A stretch of 36,613 nucleotides of DNA from a bacterium (lineage in GTDB: Bacteria > Babelota > Babeliae > Babelales > Vermiphilaceae). Position numbers and translations under genes: made by a program. The notes under the pieces were generated by a model. That model was not told where the DNA came from. It ran no database searches and saw only the letters and a list, made by a program, of their open reading frames with translations. Shown one piece after another: positions 8,168 through 16,978 of this stretch. The stretch's first letter is position 1. Each line of letters begins with the position of its first letter. The stretch lies in the NCBI GenBank assembly GCA_021777215.1, contig JAJYDS010000014.1, positions 1-36,613 of the forward strand, in the 5' to 3' direction.

Positions 8168-9157
8168 GTGGATTATGTACTCCGCTTTGCCAACCAAGGG
8201 CTGTGGCTCCTGGCTATTCCGGCATTCTTTCTGGTGCTTTTGTGGCGCGCTGTACGGTATAAGCGTACGCAGTATGTTTATCCTCTTACCGCGGTTGCAA
8301 TCGGTGCGGGCTTGCGGAGTGCGCACTATTATAAAAGAATAATCAACGGGATACGTTTTTTGGTGCTTGTATTGTTAGCCTTATTGCTGCTTAAGCCGCA
8401 ATTGGTTGATACCAGTTCGCAGGTAAAAGTAGCGGGCATTGACATTGTTCTTGTGCTGGATGTGTCCGGCAGCATGCAATTTCAAGATTTTAAGGATGAT
8501 GCTCGTTCTCGGGTTGAGATAGCCAAAGACGAAGCAATTCGTTTTATTGGCAAGCGCGACAATGATGCGATCGGGTTGGTTGTATTTGGCCGTGATGCTA
8601 TTTCTCGCTGTCCCTTAACGCTGGATAAACATATTCTTACCCAATGTGTGAGCGATCTGCAGATTGGTACCGTTAATCCCGATGGAACAGTTTTAGCAAC
8701 GGGGATGGTGACGGCTCTAAATCGGCTTAAAGATTCTGCGGCAAAAAGCAAAGTGATTATTGTGCTTACTGATGGCGAGCCAAGTGAAGAAGATGTTGAC
8801 CCTAAAATTCCGTTAGAAGTCGCCAAAAAATTAGGCATTAAGATTTATACAATAGGTATTGGCAGTGATACGCAGGAACGGTTCATGGATCCTTTGTACG
8901 GCATTGTACTCAAGCCGCAGGTGAATGCACAGTTGCTTGCATACATTGCATCGCAGACAGGAGGACGCTTTTTTATGGCTCGAAGTTCACACGATATGCG
9001 CGATATTTATACGACGATTGATCAGTTGGAGCGGAGTGAGCTTCAGGCGCCTATTTTTAGTCATTACTATGATTTGGGTGCCTATGGGGCTTGGCTTGTG
9101 CTGGCATTGATGGTATTGAGTCTCTTTTTTTCAGCGTATTGGTGGTTTGGCTTATGA
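8168..9157 (+). CDS. batA: Membrane-anchored VWA protein BatA
   Basis: BatA belongs to the Bat (Bacteroides aerotolerance) group of von Willebrand factor A proteins. Two N-terminal membrane segments (about 11-27 and 61-77) precede a VWA domain whose metal site DVSGS is at 98-102, with the further ligands in NPDGTVLATG and LTDGEPSEED. A last membrane segment closes the protein near 308-328. The start is a GTG directly after plsC. The gene overlaps batB by ATGA. The domain is complete and should bind a divalent metal on the periplasmic side; its ligand is unknown. Confidence 0.9.
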   Translation: MDYVLRFANQGLWLLAIPAFFLVLLWRAVRYKRTQYVYPLTAVAIGAGLRSAHYYKRIINGIRFLVLVLLALLLLKPQLVDTSSQVKVAGIDIVLVLDVSGSMQFQDFKDDARSRVEIAKDEAIRFIGKRDNDAIGLVVFGRDAISRCPLTLDKHILTQCVSDLQIGTVNPDGTVLATGMVTALNRLKDSAAKSKVIIVLTDGEPSEEDVDPKIPLEVAKKLGIKIYTIGIGSDTQERFMDPLYGIVLKPQVNAQLLAYIASQTGGRFFMARSSHDMRDIYTTIDQLERSELQAPIFSHYYDLGAYGAWLVLALMVLSLFFSAYWWFGL

Positions 9158-10149
9158 TATCCATAGTATGGCAAAGTCCTGAGAATAGTTGGTTTGCACC
9201 ACTTTTGTTTCTTGCACTGTTCTTTATCTGGAAGCGAGTGTTTCGTGCCCGTGCAGCGGTTTTACGTTTGCTTGTGCCTGCGCACCGTGCAGCGTTGCTT
9301 CCTCTTTTTTCTCATAAAAAAAATATAATTAAAGCAGTGTTACTTTCACTTGGATGTGTGAGTCTCTTTTTGGTGGTGCTGCGCCCTGCATGGAACGAAA
9401 AGGAAGAAGTTGCTCAGCAGCGGGGGCGTGATTTGTTTATTGCGCTTGATGTCTCACGCAGTATGTTGGCGCAAGACTGCTTGCCTGATCGATTGAGCGT
9501 GGCAAAACAGAAGATTAAGCACTTAGTGCAGGCGCTTGAGAGTGATCGGGTGGGGCTTATTCTTTTTGCTGGTTCAGCATTTGTGTCATGTCCTTTAACG
9601 ACGGACAAAGCTGCTTTTTCTCTGTTTTTAGATTCGGTTGATGTCTTGACCATATCCTCGGGTACGACTGCGCTGGATCAGGCTGTTGGCGTAGCTCTTG
9701 ATGCCTTTTCTAGTATGCCTGAGCATAAAAACAAGGTGCTCGTTATATGTACCGATGGTGAAGATTTCTCAAGTAATTTATCGCGTACGAAAGCGCGAGC
9801 GCAGCAGCAGGGACTCCATATTTTCACCCTCGGCGTGGGAACGGCGCAAGGTGCTCCCATTCCCTTATTTGATGCACAGGGAAAGCCCGCAGGGCACCAA
9901 CGTGATAAAAAAGGCGCTGTTGTTATGAGCCGGTTAAATGAAGGAATCCTGAGAAATTTAGCTGTTGATTCGGGAGGCGAATATATTTCGCTGACGGCCG
10001 ATGATGCCGATATTACGCTGATTGCCCAGCGAGTGCAACACTACGAAAAGGAAAAGCTGGGTGATAAAAAATATGCTAGTATAGAGGAACAGTATCCTTT
10101 CTTTTTATTGGTAAGTTTTATCTGTTTTGCCCTTGAGTGGGTGCTGTAA
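9154..10149 (+). CDS. batB: Membrane-anchored VWA protein BatB
   Basis: The start is placed at the ATG that overlaps the batA stop (ATGA, 9154-9157), giving 331 residues. The layout mirrors BatA: two N-terminal membrane segments (about 12-27 and 58-77), a VWA domain with DVSRS at 99-103, SGTTALDQA and CTDGEDF as further metal-site motifs, and a C-terminal membrane segment. BatA and BatB are paralogs, and their translational coupling suggests they are made in equal amounts for a complex. Key metal-site residues are intact. Confidence 0.9.
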   Translation: MISIVWQSPENSWFAPLLFLALFFIWKRVFRARAAVLRLLVPAHRAALLPLFSHKKNIIKAVLLSLGCVSLFLVVLRPAWNEKEEVAQQRGRDLFIALDVSRSMLAQDCLPDRLSVAKQKIKHLVQALESDRVGLILFAGSAFVSCPLTTDKAAFSLFLDSVDVLTISSGTTALDQAVGVALDAFSSMPEHKNKVLVICTDGEDFSSNLSRTKARAQQQGLHIFTLGVGTAQGAPIPLFDAQGKPAGHQRDKKGAVVMSRLNEGILRNLAVDSGGEYISLTADDADITLIAQRVQHYEKEKLGDKKYASIEEQYPFFLLVSFICFALEWVL

Positions 10150-10185
10150 TTTTTTGTAAACGAGATAGGTCACAAGAGATAGCGC

Positions 10186-11220
10186 ATGACGTATACGTAT
10201 TTTTTATGGGTAGGTTTATTTTTTTCGACCGTGTCGGGTGCATCCTGGTTTGCCAAAGACCGGGCGGTGCTTAAAGCGCAAAAGGGTGACTGGCCTGGAG
10301 CTAGAATGCAGTTGACGCGTGCACTGGTGGATGCGCCTGATGATGCTGCTACGTTGTATGATGCCGGCGTTGCTTCCTATAAAACAGGAGATATAAACCA
10401 AGCTGCTGCCTATTTCAAGCGGGCAACAGAAGCGTCGGCATGCCCGCCTAGCATTAAGGAGCAGTCTTATTTTAATTGGGGTAATACCTGTGTGCAGCAA
10501 AAAGAGCTGCAGAAAGCGCTTGAGCATTATGATATGGTTTTGAAGCTCAATGAGAAAAATGAACGAGCGCGGCACAATAGAGATGTGGTTAAAAAAATGC
10601 TTGAGCAACAAAAGCAGCAAGAACAAAAAAATCAAGAGAATAAGCAGGATAACGATACCAAAAAAGAGGCGAGTGACTCGCCGCAAAAGCAGCAACAAAA
10701 AGATAAACAGGATGCGCAACAGCAGCAAAAAGACAAGAAAGATAAGGGGCAGAATTCGAGTAATGCATCGCAGGATCAGCAAGAAAAAGACGAACGCCGT
10801 GATACGCAGCAAGATCAGCAGGATGCTGAAAACAAAGCGGGTGATGCGCGTCAAAAGCACAGTGAGCAGGAAAAAAAAGAGAGCGATGAGCAGCGTGCTC
10901 GGGAACAAAAAAAACAAGAAGAGCATGCAGGTAAGCAGGATGAACAAGCACAAGAACACCAAGAACAAAAAGATCAGTCTCAAGCAGCGGCGCAGCAAGA
11001 ACGTGACAAGCAAGCGCGTGAGCAACAGCAAAAAGATACGCGGGAGCATGCATCGCAGGAAGCAAGCGCAACGCATAAGGAAAAAGAACAAAAGGTAACA
11101 GGATGGATGGCGCAGTTACTTAAAGAGCAGGAACAGCGTGATGCACGCGTGAATAAACAATTGATGCAGGTAGCTGTTTCAAAAAAAATGGGCGGAGAAG
11201 ATGGACAAAATTGTTGGTAA
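10186..11220 (+). CDS. batC: TPR protein BatC with long charged low-complexity tail
   Basis: A short hydrophobic export signal (about 1-19) is followed by tetratricopeptide-like repeats to about residue 130, in the positions seen in BatC proteins. From about 136 to 300 the sequence is almost entirely Gln, Lys, Glu, Asp and Arg, probably an extended or coiled-coil region in the periplasm. The last 40 residues return to normal composition. TPR regions usually bind protein partners, here presumably BatA or BatB. The 3' end overlaps batD by 20 bases. The low-complexity DNA also opens long frames on both strands, which I take as artefacts. Confidence 0.85.
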   Translation: MTYTYFLWVGLFFSTVSGASWFAKDRAVLKAQKGDWPGARMQLTRALVDAPDDAATLYDAGVASYKTGDINQAAAYFKRATEASACPPSIKEQSYFNWGNTCVQQKELQKALEHYDMVLKLNEKNERARHNRDVVKKMLEQQKQQEQKNQENKQDNDTKKEASDSPQKQQQKDKQDAQQQQKDKKDKGQNSSNASQDQQEKDERRDTQQDQQDAENKAGDARQKHSEQEKKESDEQRAREQKKQEEHAGKQDEQAQEHQEQKDQSQAAAQQERDKQAREQQQKDTREHASQEASATHKEKEQKVTGWMAQLLKEQEQRDARVNKQLMQVAVSKKMGGEDGQNCW

Positions 11221-13117
11221 TGCCGGTCGTTATACGGTACACAATGGGTGGTTTGTACGTACCCCCGGTCGGTTTTTTTTGTGCGTGAGCTTTCTTTGTA
11301 GTTTTTTACTGCATGCGGCGCAGCATGAAGTGAGTTTAGCGCTCTTTTCTTCTGAGGGGGAATCTGTTGAGCAAGTTGCAGCCGGGGTGCCGTTCCAGGT
11401 TTCCGTTACTGTTTCTGACTGTAGAAATACCGGTATCCGCCCGGAAATTATTGGGATTGACCAGTTTGCGGTACGGAGTACGGGTTTTTCTATGACCTCT
11501 TTAAATGGAAAATCGACGATAAAATATTTGTACACCGTATCATGTGATACGCCGGGAGACTATCTTATAGGGCCTGCGAAGCTCTCCCTTGAGGGTCAGA
11601 AGATTCAATCGGGTCAAGTGCGGGTGCATATTGGTGAGCGCACGGTTACCACGACGCCTCCTTCTGCGGTGTCTATGCAGGCGGCGCCTTATTTTTTACG
11701 AGTGCAGCTTGATAAAGATCATCTTTTTGTTGGTGAACCTGTTGGCTGTGCTCTTCGTTTATATACATCGCGCGATGGTGTGTCTGTCCAAAATATAACA
11801 AAACCGGCATTGCCAGGATTTGTGCAACGAGAACCTGTTGAGCAATCTTCTGGGAATGAACAGATGCATGGTAAAACATATGCCTATCATGAATGGCGCT
11901 GGCAGTTGGTACCCCAGGAAGCTGGTAAAAAAATTATTCCTGCCTTTTGCGCTGACCTTGAACAACCCAATTCATTTCATTCTCTTTTTGCGCATATGTC
12001 CGCGTTCATGCGGATGCCTGGTGATCATACGCGTATCTATTCTGATGCGGTAACCGTTTTTATTGAACCGCTGCCGGCACATACTGGGACGCTGCATGTT
12101 ATGGGTTCGGTTGATTCTTTTCAAGCAAGTATTGAGCCTCCTATTGCTAAAGAGGGAGAGGGGCTTGTTTTTTCCCTGCGTATGACGGGGGATGGCGATA
12201 GTGCCGCGCTTGATTCTTTTGCGCTGCAGAATATGCCAGAGCAATTAAAATGGTATGATTCAAAACAGTACCTACTGCCGCCAGCCGGTTCTGCAGTGGG
12301 GCAAGATCAGTCTGGTGCTCAATCAGTTAAAAACACCGGATCCAGACCGGTAAAAGTATTTGAATATATAGTGCAGGGGCTTGCGGCAGGAGACTATGAG
12401 ATTCCTGCGCAAACCTGCACCTATTTTGATCTGTCCACCAAAACATATAAAACAATTCAGACAGCTCCGGTGAATGTTACTATTTTGGGTGCGAGCGGCT
12501 CTTCCTTTGCGCAAAAAACGCACGGTAGTCTGACGACCACACCAGCGACTCTTTCTGGAGGAAATAGTACTCCAGGCGCCCAAACGGCGGGTGTTTCTGA
12601 AGTCGCAAAATCATTGGCTATTGGCCAGGCGCTACCTCTTGATAGCGAGGGAAGTTGGTACTCAGAAAGACGTGCCTTGCCGTGGTGGTTATTTTTAACG
12701 GCCATAGGATTTTTTGTGCTTCTCGGGCTGGTGCGCTTTGTGCGCAGGTGTTCAGGCTGGGGTCTTGTGCGGTATAGTGGGAGAAACAAAAAGAAACAGA
12801 TTCTTAAAAATGCTCATGCGAGTGTACAGAAATTAGCGCATGCACAACGCTGTGCGGGGATCTATCCTCTTTTTGTATCATTTTTTGCGGCGCTGTTAGA
12901 AACGCAAGAATCAGCGATCAATGATACCGTTATAGAGCAGGCATTAGTACAATCGGGGCTTTCGCCAGAACAGTTGCGTGCGTGGCAAGCCTTTTTTTCT
13001 CGATCGGCAGAATTTTCTTTTTATGCCTCTCAAGTGACGCCAGGTGAGCGAGAAAATTTTTTCAAATCTGCTGATTCATGGCTTGACGTAATCGCTTCTC
13101 GATTGGGTGAGAAATAA
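11201..13117 (+). CDS. batD: Aerotolerance protein BatD
   Basis: This 638-residue protein has an N-terminal hydrophobic signal (about 23-41), a long beta-rich extracytoplasmic region and a membrane segment near 494-515. A basic, helical cytoplasmic tail of about 120 residues follows. This order, together with its place after two VWA proteins and a TPR protein, matches BatD of Bacteroidetes-type Bat operons. Its gene overlaps the end of batC and lies 2 bases before batE. Its biochemical role is unknown; it is thought to form part of an envelope complex linked to stress tolerance. Confidence 0.85.
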   Translation: MDKIVGNAGRYTVHNGWFVRTPGRFFLCVSFLCSFLLHAAQHEVSLALFSSEGESVEQVAAGVPFQVSVTVSDCRNTGIRPEIIGIDQFAVRSTGFSMTSLNGKSTIKYLYTVSCDTPGDYLIGPAKLSLEGQKIQSGQVRVHIGERTVTTTPPSAVSMQAAPYFLRVQLDKDHLFVGEPVGCALRLYTSRDGVSVQNITKPALPGFVQREPVEQSSGNEQMHGKTYAYHEWRWQLVPQEAGKKIIPAFCADLEQPNSFHSLFAHMSAFMRMPGDHTRIYSDAVTVFIEPLPAHTGTLHVMGSVDSFQASIEPPIAKEGEGLVFSLRMTGDGDSAALDSFALQNMPEQLKWYDSKQYLLPPAGSAVGQDQSGAQSVKNTGSRPVKVFEYIVQGLAAGDYEIPAQTCTYFDLSTKTYKTIQTAPVNVTILGASGSSFAQKTHGSLTTTPATLSGGNSTPGAQTAGVSEVAKSLAIGQALPLDSEGSWYSERRALPWWLFLTAIGFFVLLGLVRFVRRCSGWGLVRYSGRNKKKQILKNAHASVQKLAHAQRCAGIYPLFVSFFAALLETQESAINDTVIEQALVQSGLSPEQLRAWQAFFSRSAEFSFYASQVTPGERENFFKSADSWLDVIASRLGEK

Positions 13118-13119
13118 TC

Positions 13120-13842
13120 ATGATCAAAAAAATTTTTATTGTATGTTGTTTTTTTGCTCCTGCGGTTGCAGCTCCCACCATGCAGGAACTTTTTCTACGA
13201 GCAAACTATTTGTACGAGCAGGGGCAGTTTCAGCAGGCACTTGATACCTATACTTCTCTTTCTCACAAAGGCAGTGCGACCTGGTACAATATGGGGCTTT
13301 GTTGGAATCGATTAGGCAATGATGCGCGCGCTCTCGCTTGTTGGCGTCATGCGCAAGTGGGCGCATCGTTTAAAGAATTGCGCATGATTGATTACGCAAT
13401 TACTAGCTTGCAACGAAAACGTGGTTTTGATCAACCCTCCGGGGTCTTTTCTTCTGTGGGACACGCTGTATATCTCTGGATGCGATCGTTACCGCCAATG
13501 CCTGTTCAGCTGCTTTTTATTCTAGGCTTATGCCTGCTGTTTTTTTGTCAAAAATGGTGGTATTATGGCAAACACGGAAAAAGTGTACTTGTGGGAGCGG
13601 CTTGTCTGGTGCTCATAGGTATGGGAAATTTTTATATAGAGTACCAGGACCAGCAGGGGCGCCGGGGCGTGGTGATTGCGACGTCCTGTGTGTATAGTGG
13701 CCCTGATATTCAATTTCATAAACAAGGTACATTTGTTCAGGCGACTGAGGTTGCCATACAGAAGGCAGAGGGTAATTGGTATAAAGTGGCGCAGAATGGT
13801 GTAACAGGTTGGATTTCTGCTGATGCGATAGTGGTAGTGTAA
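13120..13842 (+). CDS. batE: TPR and SH3-domain protein BatE
   Basis: The 240-residue product has a signal peptide (about 1-18) and TPR-like repeats at about 20-100 (YEQGQFQQALDTYTSL, ATWYNMGLCWNRLG). Two membrane segments near 127-142 and 153-168 follow. The C-terminal domain (about 180-240) ends GNWYKVAQNGVTGWI, the signature of bacterial SH3 domains. This is the BatE layout. The stop overlaps the start of the next gene as TAATG, so the M23 peptidase is likely translated from the same message. Confidence 0.85.
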   Translation: MIKKIFIVCCFFAPAVAAPTMQELFLRANYLYEQGQFQQALDTYTSLSHKGSATWYNMGLCWNRLGNDARALACWRHAQVGASFKELRMIDYAITSLQRKRGFDQPSGVFSSVGHAVYLWMRSLPPMPVQLLFILGLCLLFFCQKWWYYGKHGKSVLVGAACLVLIGMGNFYIEYQDQQGRRGVVIATSCVYSGPDIQFHKQGTFVQATEVAIQKAEGNWYKVAQNGVTGWISADAIVVV

Positions 13843-14906
13843 TGGCGGATAACAAAAAGAATATGTTCAGTGCTTTTTCTGAATTGTGCAAGCGAACGAT
13901 GTTTTCGTGGCGTGCACAGCTATGTACCGTGTCGGGCATATTGTATAGTGTGCTGGGGCTTAGTCTGTTCGTTTTTTTCCTCCTTTTGATTGTTGAATAC
14001 CGCTTTTTTTGTACGCAGTCAGAGCGAGTGGTTGAAATGAAAGAGGAGTATCGCACCTATTTAGTGGCGGTTAAACGGGTACTTGGTGATTATGCCAAGG
14101 CGAAAGAGCGGATCGATGAACTTGAGCTGATGCTCGAGAAGAAAAAAAAAAACGGGTGCCCGACGCCTGAACTGACGACGGAGCAAACGATTTTTTCAGA
14201 GGATGCGAGCGTCTATTCTACCGATGATGAGGAAGAGCCTGAATTTGTGGTGCTTAATCGCGAACCCTCTTATCTAAAAAAGGGGGCAGTCTCTTTTTAT
14301 AAGCGGCAAAAACTTGGTCACCTGGTCGCTACGATTGCCGATGACAGGTGGATTAACTATACCCACCGTCTGGAGAAGCAGACTGAAGAAGAAAAGGTGC
14401 GCCATAGGCAAAAGATGGTGCGCCATAGACGTGTGCGACGGGTGATGCCGCGATCCCTGCCGGTAATACGGACAAATTCAACCGCTGAACATCAAGTAAT
14501 GCGGGATATTACTCTTGATTGGCCGCTTTCTCATTTCTGGTTAAGTTCTCGTTTTGGTGCGCGTAGGCATCCTAATGGTTCTTTCGGTTTTCATTTTGGT
14601 ATGGATATGGCTGCTCCTAAGGGGACACCCGTCAGAGCTGCTGCGAGTGGCGTGGTTGTTTTGGCGCAACGAGTGAAGGGGTATGGTAATGTCATTGACA
14701 TTGCGCACAATCGTAAATATCGCACGCGCTATGCGCATTTAGATGAAATTTTGGTTCGCGTTGGACGCCAGGTTAATCGCGGTGATTTGATAGGCAAAGT
14801 TGGCGATACGGGACGTGTGCGTTCTGTTGGTAAGGATGCATCGCACTTGCATTTTGAAGTTTCATCTTTTGGCAAACGTCTTAATCCAATGTACTTTTTA
14901 GTATAG
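13842..14906 (+). CDS. Membrane-anchored M23 peptidase (LytM/NlpD-type)
   Basis: M23 peptidases cut peptidoglycan cross-bridges or, when inactive, act as amidase activators. The 354-residue protein has a cytoplasmic start, one membrane anchor (about 32-52) and a coiled coil (about 60-104). A Lys/Arg-rich linker leads to the peptidase domain from about 225. The zinc site looks intact: HFGMD (His251, Asp255), YAHLDE (His299) and HLHFE (His335, His337). It should therefore be active on cell wall. The start overlaps the batE stop, tying cell-wall cutting to the Bat cluster. Confidence 0.9.
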   Translation: MADNKKNMFSAFSELCKRTMFSWRAQLCTVSGILYSVLGLSLFVFFLLLIVEYRFFCTQSERVVEMKEEYRTYLVAVKRVLGDYAKAKERIDELELMLEKKKKNGCPTPELTTEQTIFSEDASVYSTDDEEEPEFVVLNREPSYLKKGAVSFYKRQKLGHLVATIADDRWINYTHRLEKQTEEEKVRHRQKMVRHRRVRRVMPRSLPVIRTNSTAEHQVMRDITLDWPLSHFWLSSRFGARRHPNGSFGFHFGMDMAAPKGTPVRAAASGVVVLAQRVKGYGNVIDIAHNRKYRTRYAHLDEILVRVGRQVNRGDLIGKVGDTGRVRSVGKDASHLHFEVSSFGKRLNPMYFLV

Positions 14907-15002
14907 GCTTTTGGGGGCTTTATCTGTTGTTATTCGCCTCGCGGTGTAAGATTTGGTATACTGCCTTCAAGAGAGAAATTTATTTGTTAAGGAGTTTTGG
15001 GT

Positions 15003-15941
15003 ATGGCGCGTATGTCAGGCAGAGAAAATCAAGAAGGTTTTTGGGCGACGACGAGAGAGATTTTTATTATTCTTCTCGTTATTTTTTTAATTCGGACTTT
15101 TGGCTTTGGCCTCTATCAGGTGCCTACCGGCTCGATGGAAACAACGATGCTTGTCGGCGAGCGTTTTTTTGCAGACAAATTTACGCCACTGTTTCGACCT
15201 ATACACCGAGGTGATATTATTGCTCTCAATGCTCCTACGTTCCCGTATTCGACTAATCCGATCAAAAATTTTTGGCAAATGTATTTCTGGGGTCCCGACA
15301 ACTGGACCAAACGGGTTATAGGCATACCAGGCGACAAAATAAAAGGCGTGCTTGAAGAGGGTAAGCCGGTTATTTACTTGAATGGCCATAAGCTCGTTGA
15401 ACCTTATTTGAATAAATATCCGCTTATAGAAGTGCGCACCAAGCCGTGTTCATTTTTTGTTCGTGGTGATGTGATTAAAAAGTCGTATGATCCATCTGTT
15501 TCCTATGAGGACCAACCCTTTTATAGATTAGAATCACGCTGCGTGATGAAGGATATCTCCGGCAAACCAGTTTTGCTTGAGCCGCAGGCGGGTCTTCCAT
15601 CACCACGCGGTGCGACGGTGTTTGGTGTAGCACCAGCGGGCAATTATTGGGATTGCTCGGATGAATTCTCTGTTGAATTAGGAAAAAACGAATATTGGCT
15701 CATGGGTGATAATCGCCGTGGTAGCGCCGATAGCCGTTGTATCGGCCCAGTCAGTGGCAAGCTTATTCATGGTAAGATCGTGTTCCGTATCTTATCAATA
15801 GATACTGATGATTCAGCCGGTAGACCCGATGCAAGTTGGCTCTCATGGTTTAAATCATTTTTACTGGTTGACTTAGTGTTGCATCCTATTGATTTTTGGA
15901 GCCGGGTTCGTTGGAATCGGTTGTTCCAGCCGGTTCACTAG
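15003..15941 (+). CDS. lepB: Signal peptidase I
   Basis: LepB removes signal peptides from exported proteins. After one membrane segment (about 20-36), the serine lies in PTGSMETTM (Ser44) and the general-base lysine in TKRVIGIPGD (Lys103). MGDNRRGSADSR is the conserved box E. The product is 312 residues, with a large insert between the lysine region and box E as in many Gram-negative enzymes. The ATG at 15003 is chosen because AAGGAG lies 8 bases upstream; a TTG two codons earlier is less likely. A 97-base gap separates it from the M23 gene. It is the expected processing enzyme for the many exported proteins here. Confidence 0.93.
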   Translation: MARMSGRENQEGFWATTREIFIILLVIFLIRTFGFGLYQVPTGSMETTMLVGERFFADKFTPLFRPIHRGDIIALNAPTFPYSTNPIKNFWQMYFWGPDNWTKRVIGIPGDKIKGVLEEGKPVIYLNGHKLVEPYLNKYPLIEVRTKPCSFFVRGDVIKKSYDPSVSYEDQPFYRLESRCVMKDISGKPVLLEPQAGLPSPRGATVFGVAPAGNYWDCSDEFSVELGKNEYWLMGDNRRGSADSRCIGPVSGKLIHGKIVFRILSIDTDDSAGRPDASWLSWFKSFLLVDLVLHPIDFWSRVRWNRLFQPVH

Positions 15942-16079
15942 TACTTTTTCTGGTCGATGGGGCCTCTAGTGCTTTGTCCACTCGTTGCCGACGTGCTAAA
16001 TTTTCTTTGCAGCGAGTCTGTTTTATGGTAACCTGGACTGGTCTTTAAAAATCTTATTCGTTTTAGCCATTTCTGATGG

Positions 16080-16153
16080 GGCGGCATAGCCAAGTGGTAA
16101 GGCATGGGTCTGCAAAACCTTGATCCCCGGTTCGATTCCGGGTGCCGCCTCCA
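16080..16153 (+). tRNA. tRNA-Cys (anticodon GCA)
   Basis: The acceptor arms GGCGGCA and TGCCGCC pair fully, the anticodon stem-loop reads GGTCTGCAAAACC with GCA, and the T arm has GGTTCGATTCC. CCA is encoded at 16151-16153. The length is 74 bases. It sits 13 bases before tRNA-Leu and is probably co-transcribed with it. Confidence 0.95.
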
Positions 16154-16166
16154 AAAAAATTATAGT

Positions 16167-16254
16167 GCCGGGGTGGCGAAACTTGGTAGACGCAAAGGAC
16201 TTAAAATCCTTCGGACGAAAGTCTGTGCCGGTTCGAGTCCGGCCCTCGGCACCA
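16167..16254 (+). tRNA. tRNA-Leu (anticodon TAA)
   Basis: The acceptor arms GCCGGGG and CCTCGGC pair with one G-T. The anticodon loop CTTAAAA gives TAA, which reads TTA and TTG. A long variable arm (around TTCGGACGAAAGTC) marks a class II tRNA. The T arm is GGTTCGAGTCC and CCA is encoded at 16252-16254. The length is 88 bases. Confidence 0.95.
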
Positions 16255-16346
16255 GTCTCCATCTCCGTGGGTTAGGCATCGAAGTAATTCTACGGCTACG
16301 CCTAGTCAGTTTTTTAGATGAATCGATTTATAATGACCTTTATTAA

Positions 16347-16535
16347 AAAGGACTGACCCTTCGATACACCCGGCTACGACGGGCACTCAGGGCGATAGGG
16401 GAAACTGATTTTTTCTCGTGTGCAAGTTTGTTAAAAATAGAACGACCCTCTTTAAGCTTTACGCACTATGCCAGTCAAGCTTGTTTCTATCAAAACATCT
16501 GATGACAGGTGTATGACTTAAAAAAGAGCGCTATA
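16347..16535 (+). repeat. 189-bp direct repeat, copy A
   Basis: This segment matches 16969-17156 over its whole length with scattered substitutions. It begins AAAGGACTGACCCTTCGATA, contains a hairpin core with CCCG and CGGG arms followed by CACTCAGGGCGATAGGG, and ends near GCGCTATA. The upstream DNA (16255-16346) holds no gene that I can support. The two copies bracket the GIY-YIG gene. Confidence 0.85.
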
Positions 16536-16586
16536 AGGTTTAGGAAAAACCTGGATGACAGTCGAACGCCAAAAAACAAATCCAAT

Positions 16587-16656
16587 CCCCTATCGCCCTG
16601 AGTGTTTTCGATGCTTTTGTAAAAAAGCGAGAAAATGTATCGAAGGGGCCGTCCTA
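16587..16656 (-). repeat. Inverted partial copy of the repeat's palindromic end
   Basis: Read on the minus strand, this starts AGGACGGCCCCTTCGATACA and ends CACTCAGGGCGATAGGGG, matching the outer parts of the palindromic head of copies A and B in opposite orientation. The inner stem differs: TTTTCGATGCTTTT pairs with AAAAGCGAGAAAA around a short loop. It lies 22 bases before the GIY-YIG start, so that gene is flanked by the same palindrome in inverted orientation. Confidence 0.75.
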
Positions 16657-16678
16657 TAGTAATTTTTAGGGTATATTT

Positions 16679-16978
16679 ATGAACTCATTTTACCTCTATA
16701 TACTCAGGTGCGCTAATGGAGCATTTTATGTAGGGCATACGTGCGATATTGAGAGAAGACTTCAAGAGCACTTTGCGCAAGATCCCGGTATAAACGGTTA
16801 TGTTTCGCGCCATCTCCCAGCAGAATTGGTTTTTACTGAATGTGTTGGAATGCGTACAGAAGCCTTTGCGGCGGAACAGCGCATAAAGAAATGGACTCGA
16901 AAAAAGAAAGAGGCGTTAATTAGACGTGATTGGGAATGTCTGCGTGAGTTATCAAAAAAGAAATTTTTAAAGGACTGA
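16679..16978 (+). CDS. Small GIY-YIG nuclease-family protein
   Basis: The 99-residue protein is one GIY-YIG domain: YLYILR and FYVGHT (residues 5-21) form the two motif strands, with the catalytic arginine in ERRLQEH (around 26-27) and the metal-binding glutamate in AAEQRIKKW (Glu66). KKKEALIRRDW near the end is typical of the stand-alone subfamily related to the N terminus of UvrC. Its last codons and TGA stop lie inside repeat copy B, and an inverted palindrome precedes it. The setting resembles a small mobile unit in which the nuclease gene travels with its palindromes; a purely cellular DNA-repair role remains possible. Confidence 0.88.
   Translation: MNSFYLYILRCANGAFYVGHTCDIERRLQEHFAQDPGINGYVSRHLPAELVFTECVGMRTEAFAAEQRIKKWTRKKKEALIRRDWECLRELSKKKFLKD

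Noticed and set aside
10216-11091. Long open frames on the minus strand and in another plus frame across batC
   Set aside because: They arise from the CAG/CAA/AAA/GAA-rich DNA of the BatC tail. Their translations are monotonous Leu/Phe/Ile/Arg strings with no domain, while the BatC frame has a signal peptide, TPRs and operon coupling.
16023-16262. Minus-strand reading frame of 79 residues with a plausible-looking sequence
   Set aside because: It runs antisense through both tRNA genes. Similar frames are a common annotation error over tRNAs.
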